Part shown: piece by piece, positions 39,687 through 47,632 of the stretch
How positions within the stretch are numbered: position 1 is the stretch's first letter
Layout of the letters: each line of letters begins with the position of its first letter
Notes under the pieces: generated by a model
What the model saw: the letters and a program-made list of their open reading frames with translations, nothing else
What the model was told of the DNA's origin: nothing
Database searches by the model: none
Program-made: the position numbers and the translations under genes
IMG/VR virus record: IMGVR_UViG_3300020578_000072
Coordinates: 1-61,722 of that record
Direction: 5' to 3' (one strand)
Length of the DNA: 61,722 nucleotides
From: a virus

Positions 39687-40785
39687 TTATTTCTCCTTTA
39701 GCTCTTACCATAGCAGAGCCTATTACCTGATGCATGTCATAATATTTATAATCAGCAAGTCTGCCTCCAAATATTACATTATTTTCCTTTAAGCATAAAT
39801 CCTTATACATGGAATAGATATTATTATTTTTTTCATCATTAACAGGGTAATATGCCTCATCACCAGGCTTCCAATTTGAAGGATATTCTTTAGTGACAAC
39901 TGTTTTGTCTTGCTTGCCGAAATCAAAATGTTTATGTTCACATATTCTAGTGTAGGGAATATTTTCTTCTGTAAAATTAATAAGAGCATTACCCTGATAG
40001 TCCCTACAATTTAAAATATCAGTTTCAAATTTTAAACCCCTGTACTCAAGACTGCCATAACAGTCTTCAAAGTATCTATCTATCATGCCCGTATAAACAA
40101 CCTTATTTGCTTTTTTTGACAAATAATCACGATCAGATAAAAAATCTACTTCTAACTCCACTGGAACATTACCTATTATATTTTCAATCATCTTTGTATA
40201 TCCACCAATTGGTATACCCTGATATTTGTCTGTATAATAATTGTCATCAAAATTAAGTCTTATTGGCAGTCTTTTTATTATAAAAGATGGCAAATTTTTA
40301 GGATCTCTTCCCCATTGCTTCTTAGTGTATCCGTAAACAAATGTTTGGTAAATTTCTTCTCCAACCTGGGACAGAACCCACTCTTCCAAATTGGAAGGAT
40401 TAGCTATATTAATCTTTACACTATCTATTTTCTTTTGCGCCTCTTCAGGATTTTTGACGCCCCACATTTGATATAAAGTCATAAGATTTATTGGAAAAGA
40501 ATATATCTTGCCCTTGTAACAAACTTTTGGCCTGTTTACAAAAGAATTAAACTTTGAGTATGAATTAACAAAATTCCATATTTTGTCATCATTACAATGA
40601 AAAATATGAGGACCATAAGAATGAACATGTATACCCTCTACTTCATCTGTTCTAGCATTACCGCCAAGTTTTTTTCTTTTATCTATTATAAGACAGGATT
40701 TGCCATTTTTGGTTAATTGATTTGCAAAAACAGCGCCGAATAAACCAGATCCAACTATTAAATAATCATATTTTGTAGTACTCAT
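39676..40785 (-). CDS. glf: UDP-galactopyranose mutase
   Basis: 369 residues, full family length. FAD site: DYLIVGSGLFGAVFANQLTK (about 7-26), then KKLGGNARTDEVEG. Later family landmarks are HVHSYGPHIFHCNDDKIWNF, GYTKKQWGRDPKNLP, GIPIGGYTKMIENII and NVIFGGRLADYKYYDMHQVI. The enzyme interconverts UDP-galactopyranose and UDP-galactofuranose. Galactofuranose occurs in bacterial surface glycans but not in the host's own sugar pools unless the pathway is present, so the phage supplies a donor for a transferase in this island. Confidence 0.95.
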   Translation of the reverse strand: MSTTKYDYLIVGSGLFGAVFANQLTKNGKSCLIIDKRKKLGGNARTDEVEGIHVHSYGPHIFHCNDDKIWNFVNSYSKFNSFVNRPKVCYKGKIYSFPINLMTLYQMWGVKNPEEAQKKIDSVKINIANPSNLEEWVLSQVGEEIYQTFVYGYTKKQWGRDPKNLPSFIIKRLPIRLNFDDNYYTDKYQGIPIGGYTKMIENIIGNVPVELEVDFLSDRDYLSKKANKVVYTGMIDRYFEDCYGSLEYRGLKFETDILNCRDYQGNALINFTEENIPYTRICEHKHFDFGKQDKTVVTKEYPSNWKPGDEAYYPVNDEKNNNIYSMYKDLCLKENNVIFGGRLADYKYYDMHQVIGSAMVRAKGEIIEK

Positions 40786-41656
40786 CAGTTTCTTTCTTGC
40801 ATATTTTTATATAATTATCATAAATTTTCTGACCTTCAGAGGTTCTATCAAGATCTGGTCTTTGAAATCCAAAAGCCCAATGAACAAACAATCCACCGCC
40901 ACAAGTTAAACAAAGTTTTCTAGAATATTTAGGCCAATGGTAGCTAACGCCGACTTCATCACCACCAGGTGCATTTAAACAGAACTTGAAGTTATTTAAG
41001 TATGACGAATTCCAACAAATTACATTTATACTCCACCTGGTATCAGGCAAAACAAATTTATCAAAACAATAAGATGATAATAACTTTTTATCATATAGTC
41101 TTAAAAAATTATTATGCACATAGGAATTATAATTTGAACGCGGGAGAGGACCGGCAGCGTAATCTTTTTCTGGATGAAATTGCAAATCTCTAACCGGCAA
41201 AGCACCTATTCTTTCATGTATAAAATTACAATGAGAGCTGTTTACTACGTTTCCAGAGCAAAATGTTTTATGTTTTGCGGTAAAATTTACTAAATTTTCT
41301 AAAGATCCGTTTTTTATATAAACAATATCGTCATCTATTTTTACTATAAACCAATCTTTTCCACATTTGTTATTGACCCAGTCAAAACTTTCTGAATAAC
41401 CAGATACACCCATTCTTACTCCTGATATAATTTCTATGTATTTACCAAATTTACCCTTTTGCAAAGAAGATAAAAAGTCCAAATCAGATTGGTCATAAGT
41501 GTTCCTAAAAATAAATATTTTATCTACAATTCCCCCATTGCACCTCAGATCTCTAAAAATGTATCTAAATAGCATTTTAGAGTACTTTTTTCTACCATAA
41601 AACACCAATAAGGCAACTTTGTTTTCACTTTTGTTTTTAATAGATTTTCTTTCCAT
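40766..41656 (-). CDS. Putative GT-A-fold glycosyltransferase
   Basis: 296 residues. After a basic start (MERKSIKNKSENKVALLVFY) comes GKDWFIVKIDDDIVYIKNGS (about 104-123), a DDD metal site after a hydrophobic strand, typical of GT-A enzymes. NSSHCNFIHERIGALPVRDL and a late Cys-rich part (RKLCLTCGGGLFVHWAFGFQ) follow. A variant of the promoter motif (TTTGACGAAAAAT) precedes its start by about 20 bases. It overlaps Glf by 20 bases. Substrate unknown. Confidence 0.7.
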   Translation of the reverse strand: MERKSIKNKSENKVALLVFYGRKKYSKMLFRYIFRDLRCNGGIVDKIFIFRNTYDQSDLDFLSSLQKGKFGKYIEIISGVRMGVSGYSESFDWVNNKCGKDWFIVKIDDDIVYIKNGSLENLVNFTAKHKTFCSGNVVNSSHCNFIHERIGALPVRDLQFHPEKDYAAGPLPRSNYNSYVHNNFLRLYDKKLLSSYCFDKFVLPDTRWSINVICWNSSYLNNFKFCLNAPGGDEVGVSYHWPKYSRKLCLTCGGGLFVHWAFGFQRPDLDRTSEGQKIYDNYIKICKKETDEYYKI

Positions 41657-41696
41657 GGGAATTTAATTTTTCGTCAAAATACGAAATATATAATAT

Positions 41697-42395
41697 ATGC
41701 AAAAAGAAAAATTATTAATTATTGTTCCATATAGAAATAGAAAAGAAAACCTTTCTTTATTCATACCGCATATGGAGAAATGGATTAAAGAACAAAATAT
41801 AAATTTTTCTATACTTATATCTGAACAGTCAGATGACGGAGAGTGGTTCAACAAAGGATCCATAATAAATTGCGGGTTTACTGAAATAAAAGAGAAATCA
41901 GACTACGTGTGTATCCACGACGTTGACATGATTCCTTCGTCAAAAAAAGATTGCAATTATTCTTATAGTAAAAGCCCAATACATCTTGCCTCACGAGTTC
42001 AGCAGTTCGGATACAAACTACACTCCAAAAACTACTGGGGAGGAGTAATAATGTGCACAAACCAAATGTTTGAAAAAGCAAATGGATTCTCTAATCTGTA
42101 CACTGGCTGGGGCAAAGAAGATATAGATTTCGGTGTCAGATTGCAAAAATGCAAATACAAAATATACAGAAGAAACGGGAGATATGACTCATTAAAACAC
42201 GAAAAGCACAAATGGCATACCAGTAAGCCTTTTGACAAATCCCTACTTGATAAAAACAGAAAACTAATGCACATGATGAGAAACGGAGAACATGATTTCA
42301 GAAAAGACGGACTAAACACCGTAAAATATAAAATAATAAAAAATGAAAAAATTTCTGAACACTCTGAAAAAATAACTTTTTTACTTATAAAATGA
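41697..42395 (+). CDS. GT7-type (beta-1,4-galactosyltransferase-like) glycosyltransferase
   Basis: 232 residues. LIIVPYRNRKENLSLFIPHM (first strand, R-R), WFNKGSIINCGFTE (about 60-73), YVCIHDVDMIPSS (D-V-D metal site), then NYWGGVIMCTNQMFEKANGF and TGWGKEDIDFGVRLQ. This order is that of animal-type beta-4-galactosyltransferases (GT7), where the last motif is W-G-x-E-D-D/I-D. No membrane anchor. It is divergent from 40766-41656 and overlaps 42392-43075. The donor may be UDP-Gal or UDP-GalNAc by family, not by proof. Confidence 0.85.
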   Translation: MQKEKLLIIVPYRNRKENLSLFIPHMEKWIKEQNINFSILISEQSDDGEWFNKGSIINCGFTEIKEKSDYVCIHDVDMIPSSKKDCNYSYSKSPIHLASRVQQFGYKLHSKNYWGGVIMCTNQMFEKANGFSNLYTGWGKEDIDFGVRLQKCKYKIYRRNGRYDSLKHEKHKWHTSKPFDKSLLDKNRKLMHMMRNGEHDFRKDGLNTVKYKIIKNEKISEHSEKITFLLIK

Positions 42396-43075
42396 AAGAC
42401 TTTATTTTTACATCATGGTTTTCTGGAGACAACGGCTTTGCTCAGCACGACCATACGGAAAAATGCAAAAAAGACGATTTTAGTTTAATAGAAAAATTCT
42501 ATAATTCAATAAAAAAAAACAATTTAAATTGCATAATATTTCATAATGAATTGTCTGATCAATTTGTAAATAAATACTCAAATGAAAAAATAAAGTTTCA
42601 ACACCAAATTATAAGTAATAGAAAAAGTTACAATGACGAGAGATTTTTTTGTTATTTGCAATATTTAAAAATACATGAAAAAGAAATAGATAAAGTAATA
42701 TGCACGGATTGTTTTGATGTGCAAATACACAAAAATCCATTTCATTTAATAGATAAAAAATTTGACATATGCGCTGGTGAAGACAACGAAAAAGGCAAGA
42801 AATGGATTGAGGAGAAGATGACAAAATGCAATTTAAAAATAAAAATAAAAAAACCATACAATGCTGGCATAATTGGTGGATATAGAATTAAACTTGTGAA
42901 TTTTTTTGAAGAAATGACAAGAATGATGTCAAACTGTCCAGAAGAAATAAATTCAAATATGGCAGTTTTCAATTATATGCTCAATTCAAAAAAGTGGAAA
43001 ATACTTAGTGGCTTTCCTTTGCACAATAAATTTAGAAGTTTTAATAATCAAGGGGCATACATACAGCACAAATGA
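42392..43075 (+). CDS. Putative glycosyltransferase (GT-A-like)
   Basis: 227 residues starting MKDFIFTSWFSGDNGFAQHD. IDKVICTDCFDVQIHKNPFH (about 100-119) supplies a D-x-x-D-V acidic site after a strand. KKPYNAGIIGGYRIKLVNFF and NSNMAVFNYMLNSKKW follow, the order seen in small GT-8/GT-77-like transferases (a strand with N-A-G, then N-x-D/M-A). ATGA overlap on both sides. Lower certainty than its neighbours; the sugar is unknown. Confidence 0.6.
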   Translation: MKDFIFTSWFSGDNGFAQHDHTEKCKKDDFSLIEKFYNSIKKNNLNCIIFHNELSDQFVNKYSNEKIKFQHQIISNRKSYNDERFFCYLQYLKIHEKEIDKVICTDCFDVQIHKNPFHLIDKKFDICAGEDNEKGKKWIEEKMTKCNLKIKIKKPYNAGIIGGYRIKLVNFFEEMTRMMSNCPEEINSNMAVFNYMLNSKKWKILSGFPLHNKFRSFNNQGAYIQHK

Positions 43076-43896
43076 TTTACAAAATACTACCAGAAAATTA
43101 TTTTGAACATGATTTTTTTGATGAAATGATAAAAATTATTAAAAGCGACAAGGATTGCGATAATTATAATTTTTATTTTACTAATAATTATAAAAATCTA
43201 CCGGAATATGGAAATAAAGTAGTGGCGGTACTCACAGCAGGAGACGAAAGAGGTAAGCTGCCATCCTACAGCAAAAACGTCAGATATGTATTTAAACACC
43301 ATTTAGATTACGAGGAGGTAGAAAATGCCACTCATATACCATTGCCTGTCATGAAGGGCTACAAGCCAAAGCAAGACAATACATGGGAGCAGAGAGACAT
43401 AGATGTGTTTTTTTCTGGGCACTGTCTTGATGCAAATAATAAGCCCATAGCAACAAGAAAAAATTTTGTAGAATCGGCAAGAAAAATAGAAAAAGAACTT
43501 AAAAGTTACAATATAGAAATATCTTTAACAAAAAAATGGAATACTGGACTTTCAATAGAAGAATATTCTGAAAAAATGTCAAGAACAAAAATAGTACTTT
43601 CTCCACATGGACACCATAGGTCAGAATGTATACGTTTTTCAGAGGGAGTTGCCAGCGGGTCAGCGATTGTATCTTGCGAACAACCAAATACAATATGCTA
43701 TGAACAAGCACCAGCAATATATATAAATAATAAAAAATGGGACACATCAATTTATCAAATTAAAAAAATACTTGACGATAAAAAAAGGTGGCAAGAAATA
43801 AATAAAAAAATGAAAAAATGCTGGTCTGATGTATTTTCACCTAAAGCTCAAGCTTTAAAAATAATAAAAAAGATTAAAAATAATGGAAATTTATAA
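43072..43896 (+). CDS. Exostosin-like (GT47-type) glycosyltransferase
   Basis: 274 residues. The C-terminal half matches exostosin-type proteins: RDIDVFFSGHCLDANNKPIA, then KWNTGLSIEEYSEKMSRTKI and VLSPHGHHRSECIRFSEGVA, with the E near residue 200 in the donor site. The first half (YFTNNYKNLPEYGNKVVAVL) is the other Rossmann domain. Exostosins build heparan and xylan chains in eukaryotes; small bacterial relatives act in capsule synthesis. Overlaps neighbours at both ends. Confidence 0.75.
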   Translation: MIYKILPENYFEHDFFDEMIKIIKSDKDCDNYNFYFTNNYKNLPEYGNKVVAVLTAGDERGKLPSYSKNVRYVFKHHLDYEEVENATHIPLPVMKGYKPKQDNTWEQRDIDVFFSGHCLDANNKPIATRKNFVESARKIEKELKSYNIEISLTKKWNTGLSIEEYSEKMSRTKIVLSPHGHHRSECIRFSEGVASGSAIVSCEQPNTICYEQAPAIYINNKKWDTSIYQIKKILDDKKRWQEINKKMKKCWSDVFSPKAQALKIIKKIKNNGNL

Positions 43897-45331
43897 ATAT
43901 AAATCTTATGAAGAGTATGTAGAGGCTCAGACTAAAGCAAACAAAAGAAAAATAGGACATGTATGGGTAAGAGAGAATGTAATTAAAGAAATTATTAAAA
44001 ACTACTGTGGGACACCCAGTAACATTATTTGCCACGGCACAAGAAATGCCACTGAACAAAAATTCTTTAAGGAAAACTGTGAAGAATGCAATGTAATTGG
44101 TACAGAAATATCCGAAACAGCAAAAGATTTTCCCATGACAGTTCAATGGGATTTTCACGAAGTAAACAAGGACTGGATAGGAAAATTTGATATAGTCTAT
44201 TCTAATTCATTTGATCACTCATACGATCCAAATAAAAGCATATCAGCATGGAGAGATCAACTTTCAGAAAAAGGAACTATGTACATTGAGTGGTGTCCAG
44301 ATGAAAACATAAATATATGCATAGAATCAGATCCTTTAAGAGTTACAGAAAAAGAGCTAGAAAAAATTTTTACTGATAATGGTATAAGCATAGATGGGAT
44401 ACTTGGGATAAATGGGAAATCTGGTTCAAAAATTTTTATACTAAAAAAGGAAAAAATGAAAAACAAAAATAGCATAGGTGTATTGGGTCACGGTTTTGTT
44501 GGAGGCGCTGTACTAAGTGCATTCTGCAATGACTGGGAAGTAAAAGTATACGACAAAAATAAAATGAGATCTCTTAACGAAGAAAAAGAGACCATAAATC
44601 AAGATATAGTATTTGTTTGTGTTCCAACTCCCATGGTAGATGCAGAAGGCGGAGAATGCAATCTATCAATAATTGAAGAAACCCTAGAGTCTATAACCCA
44701 AAAAAATACAAGAAGCGACAATATATTCGTAATAAAATCAACAGTACCGATTGGTACGACAAAAAAGTTAAAAAATAAGTATAGCAATTTAAATATTGTT
44801 CATTCTCCAGAATTTTTAACAGCAAGAAGTGCAAGAGTTGATTTTATAAGTGCATCTAGACATATTATAGGAATACCAAATAAAAAAGAACAAAATGATA
44901 CAATTTATAAAAATCTATACTCTTTATACGAAAATAGGTTCCCAGGATCACAAATAATAATTATGGACTCAGATGAGTCTGAATTTGTAAAATACGCTTG
45001 CAACTGTTTTTTTGCAACAAAGGTAATGTACTTTAATGAAATAAAGTTATTAGCGGATAAAATGAATCTGGAATGGGAAATAATAATGCAAGGAATACTT
45101 AGCGACGGAAGAATATCTCAGTCTCATGCAAATGTACCAGGGCATGATGGAGACAAAGGATTTGGAGGAACATGTTTCCCCAAAGACATAAATGCATTTA
45201 TTAAAACTATGGAAAATAATGAAATAGAACCAATTGTAATGAAATCCGTTTGGCAGCAGAACAAGAAAGTAAGAAAAAACTGGGATTGGGCAAAAAGCGA
45301 ATCTGCTGTCAAAAAACAAGAAAATAATTGA
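43883..45331 (+). CDS. Fusion: N-terminal methyltransferase-like domain and UDP-sugar 6-dehydrogenase
   Basis: 482 residues. Residues 1-190 look like a SAM-dependent methyltransferase (CGTPSNIICHGTRNATEQKF, NVIGTEISETAKDFPMTVQW, GKFDIVYSNSFDHSYDP). From residue 192 a complete UDP-glucose/UDP-GlcA-type dehydrogenase follows: IGVLGHGFVGGAV (NAD site), VFVCVPTPMVDAEGGEC, KSTVPIGTTKKL, SPEFLTARSARVDF and GDKGFGGTCFPKDINAFI with the catalytic Cys. It would oxidise UDP-glucose or a similar donor to the uronate. AAGGA before the internal ATG at 44456 would allow the dehydrogenase to be made alone. Function of the first domain is inferred. Confidence 0.85.
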   Translation: MEIYKYKSYEEYVEAQTKANKRKIGHVWVRENVIKEIIKNYCGTPSNIICHGTRNATEQKFFKENCEECNVIGTEISETAKDFPMTVQWDFHEVNKDWIGKFDIVYSNSFDHSYDPNKSISAWRDQLSEKGTMYIEWCPDENINICIESDPLRVTEKELEKIFTDNGISIDGILGINGKSGSKIFILKKEKMKNKNSIGVLGHGFVGGAVLSAFCNDWEVKVYDKNKMRSLNEEKETINQDIVFVCVPTPMVDAEGGECNLSIIEETLESITQKNTRSDNIFVIKSTVPIGTTKKLKNKYSNLNIVHSPEFLTARSARVDFISASRHIIGIPNKKEQNDTIYKNLYSLYENRFPGSQIIIMDSDESEFVKYACNCFFATKVMYFNEIKLLADKMNLEWEIIMQGILSDGRISQSHANVPGHDGDKGFGGTCFPKDINAFIKTMENNEIEPIVMKSVWQQNKKVRKNWDWAKSESAVKKQENN

Positions 45332-45389
45332 TATATATAGCCCTTGTAAAATAAAGGTTGATTTGCTGTTTATTTAGTAATTTTTTATT

Positions 45390-46295
45390 ATGGAAAAAAT
45401 ATCTATAGCCATAAATAATGATAAAAAAGTCCCCATAAAGGACAATGAAATATCAGACATGGCTTTAAAATTAAAAAATTACACCATGCGTATGTCTACT
45501 CTTTTGCTCAATACTTTTGACACAGTTTCTAAAAAATATGAAGACCACGACATAAAATCATCTATTATCATAGCAAATGAATGCATAATATCAACACAAA
45601 AAATAATTAATGTAATGGATGAAATAATTAAACACGAATATACAAAAATAAATATAAAAGATGCGTATCACTCAGGTGAACATTTCGTTGACTCATGGAA
45701 AAAACTTAATCAGTATATAAACATGTATTTTGATGAATATTATAATTTATTTGAAAAAAGTATGATTGTAAACGGATATGAAAAATTTTATAATAAAATA
45801 TATGTAGTATATAATAAAATTATAGAAGAATTAAAATTTAAAATATCTTCATCTGTAAATTCAAAATTTATTAAACACTATACAAATGACACAAGCGTAA
45901 GAGACTATCTTGTGTTTATGTTTGAATCAGAATTGGCATACATATCATCATTAATAAAGATATTAACAGACAAGTACAGCCAGATGATAGACAAAAATGT
46001 AATGGATAATTTTAATAAAATAAATAAAAACATTATTTACTTAGAAGAAATGAAAAAAGAGTATGGTTCTTTGATTTCTCCAATAACAGACGAAAAACAA
46101 AAAAATAGAACCATAAATATAATAAAAAGTTTTTATGATCTGTGCATATCAACAGAGCAAGCTATGATATACTTCATAAACAAAAAACCACTTGTTAATA
46201 TAACTGGTACAGTTGAAAATAAAGCTCTTTTAGATTTAGTAGAAAATAAATACAATATAGCAAAACTTGTAATAACAGACCTTAAAGATAATTAA
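45390..46295 (+). CDS. Unknown all-helical protein, 301 residues
   Basis: Long helices with a tyrosine/asparagine-rich, low-GC composition (MEKISIAINNDKKVPIKDNE, then YHSGEHFVDSWKKLNQYINM and NVMDNFNKINKNIIYLEEMK). No signal, membrane or catalytic motif. It lies between the dehydrogenase fusion and a tagged flavodoxin-like protein (one base downstream), probably one transcript. Could be structural. No family recognised. Confidence 0.6.
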   Translation: MEKISIAINNDKKVPIKDNEISDMALKLKNYTMRMSTLLLNTFDTVSKKYEDHDIKSSIIIANECIISTQKIINVMDEIIKHEYTKINIKDAYHSGEHFVDSWKKLNQYINMYFDEYYNLFEKSMIVNGYEKFYNKIYVVYNKIIEELKFKISSSVNSKFIKHYTNDTSVRDYLVFMFESELAYISSLIKILTDKYSQMIDKNVMDNFNKINKNIIYLEEMKKEYGSLISPITDEKQKNRTINIIKSFYDLCISTEQAMIYFINKKPLVNITGTVENKALLDLVENKYNIAKLVITDLKDN

Positions 46296-46296
46296 A

Positions 46297-47055
46297 ATGT
46301 ACAATAGAATATTATTCAACAAATATGCTTCAGAATCCATGGTAATACCAGGAATAGAAGAAACATGCGCTTTTTTAGACAGATTTAAAAAATGCCTTTT
46401 TATTACTACAAGTAATAGGGTTGTTCATAATGATGTTGATACGGAAATGCCCAAATCATCTCAACTTGCGCATGTAATATCACATAAACTAAAAAGATGC
46501 GAAGCATCAATAATAGATGTATCTAAGCTAAAAATATATATATGCGAGGGCAATATATCTAAAGCAGAGGGAAATAATTGCGGGGTAAAAGAAGCATCCT
46601 TAAAAGATAAAGACAAAAATCCAGATGGAAATTTAAGATGCTGGTGCTCATTCAACCATAAAGATGATGAACTTTGGAAAATACATAAGCCCATGATGGA
46701 TAGTGATGCAATAGTATTTTTTACATCCATAAGATGGGGGCAAACCAATAGTGTATACCAAAAATTACTTGAGAGATTAAGTTGGATAGAAAATAGACAT
46801 ACAAGTTTAAAAGAAGAAAATATAGTTTCTGAAAAATACGCTGGAGTAATAAGTTGTGGGCACAACTTTAATGGGAAAGAAACAATAGAACTTCAAAAGA
46901 AAAATATGAAATATTTTGGTTTTAAAATAGATGATAGGCTTTTTTGGTCATATCAATACACAAATGATTCCAAGGATGAAAGACTAGAAGGTTACATAGA
47001 CGATGCAAATAAATTTGAAAAACTAGTTCAAATTTCTGTTAAAAAAACAGATTAA
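46297..47055 (+). CDS. Tagged flavodoxin-like protein (NADPH-dependent FMN reductase fold)
   Basis: 252 residues. The start MYNRILFNKYASESMV holds a tag variant (LFNKYAS). Then come the flavodoxin-like steps: CLFITTSNRVVHNDVDTEMP (phosphate loop), LAHVISHKLKRCEASIIDVS, the strand DAIVFFTSIRWGQTNSVYQK (about 133-152, the flavin-binding W-G loop) and LLERLSWIENRH. The fold reduces FMN or quinones using NAD(P)H. A Cys-rich insertion (GNNCGVKEASLKDKDK, RCWCSF) is unusual. It starts one base after the previous stop. Confidence 0.7.
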   Translation: MYNRILFNKYASESMVIPGIEETCAFLDRFKKCLFITTSNRVVHNDVDTEMPKSSQLAHVISHKLKRCEASIIDVSKLKIYICEGNISKAEGNNCGVKEASLKDKDKNPDGNLRCWCSFNHKDDELWKIHKPMMDSDAIVFFTSIRWGQTNSVYQKLLERLSWIENRHTSLKEENIVSEKYAGVISCGHNFNGKETIELQKKNMKYFGFKIDDRLFWSYQYTNDSKDERLEGYIDDANKFEKLVQISVKKTD

Positions 47056-47092
47056 AAAATATCCTCAATTTTTTAAAAAAGTAACATATGTT

Positions 47093-47626
47093 ATGAGCGA
47101 AGTTCTTCTTAGAAGAAATGTAATTAATCCTTTCAAATACTGGGAAGAAGATGCCATAAAGGCATATCTTGATGAAAGAAGGCATAACTTTTCTGTAGTC
47201 TGCCAAAACCTACAGCATGATTTCAATATCGGCTCTGTTATAAGAAACGCAAATGCATTTCTAGCAAAAAATGTCATTATTCATGGTAGTAGAAGGTGGG
47301 ACAGAAGAGGGGCCGTAGGGACGCACCATTATGAAAGAATGAAATACACAAAATCAATTGATGAACTTAAAAAAGAACTTGATGGATGCTGTGTAATATC
47401 CATAGATAACACTCCTGATGCAAGCCCAATAGAAGAATTCTCTTTCCAAAAAGAAATGCACTATGCATTCGTTTTTGGAGAAGAGAATCTTGGAGTTGAC
47501 GAAGAGCTCAGAAAAATAAGCTCAAAAGTTCTTTACATAAAGCAGTACGGATCAGTTAGAAGCCTAAATGTCGGATGCGCATCTGCTATAGTTATGTACG
47601 ACTATGTGAGCAAGCTTAACAAGTAG
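47093..47626 (+). CDS. SpoU/TrmH-family RNA ribose methyltransferase
   Basis: 177 residues with all three SPOUT motifs: HDFNIGSVIRNANAFLAK (motif 1, about 43-60), YAFVFGEENLGVDEEL (motif 2, about 123-138) and YGSVRSLNVGCASAIVMYDY (motif 3, about 152-171). The family 2'-O-methylates tRNA or rRNA with SAM in a trefoil-knot dimer. A phage enzyme beside a tRNA set, tmRNA and TilS fits control of translation; the target position is unknown. Start ATGAGC follows AACATATGTT with no strong ribosome site. Confidence 0.9.
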   Translation: MSEVLLRRNVINPFKYWEEDAIKAYLDERRHNFSVVCQNLQHDFNIGSVIRNANAFLAKNVIIHGSRRWDRRGAVGTHHYERMKYTKSIDELKKELDGCCVISIDNTPDASPIEEFSFQKEMHYAFVFGEENLGVDEELRKISSKVLYIKQYGSVRSLNVGCASAIVMYDYVSKLNK

Positions 47627-47632
47627 TATTTA

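Noticed and set aside
32507-45331. Origin from a eukaryotic giant virus
   Set aside because: The glycosyltransferase mix fits such viruses, but tmRNA, bacterial-type tRNAs, ribosome sites, a holin/muramidase set and Rho-independent terminators show a bacterial host.
45332-45389. Terminator after the dehydrogenase fusion
   Set aside because: Only AT-rich DNA with no stable stem was found.
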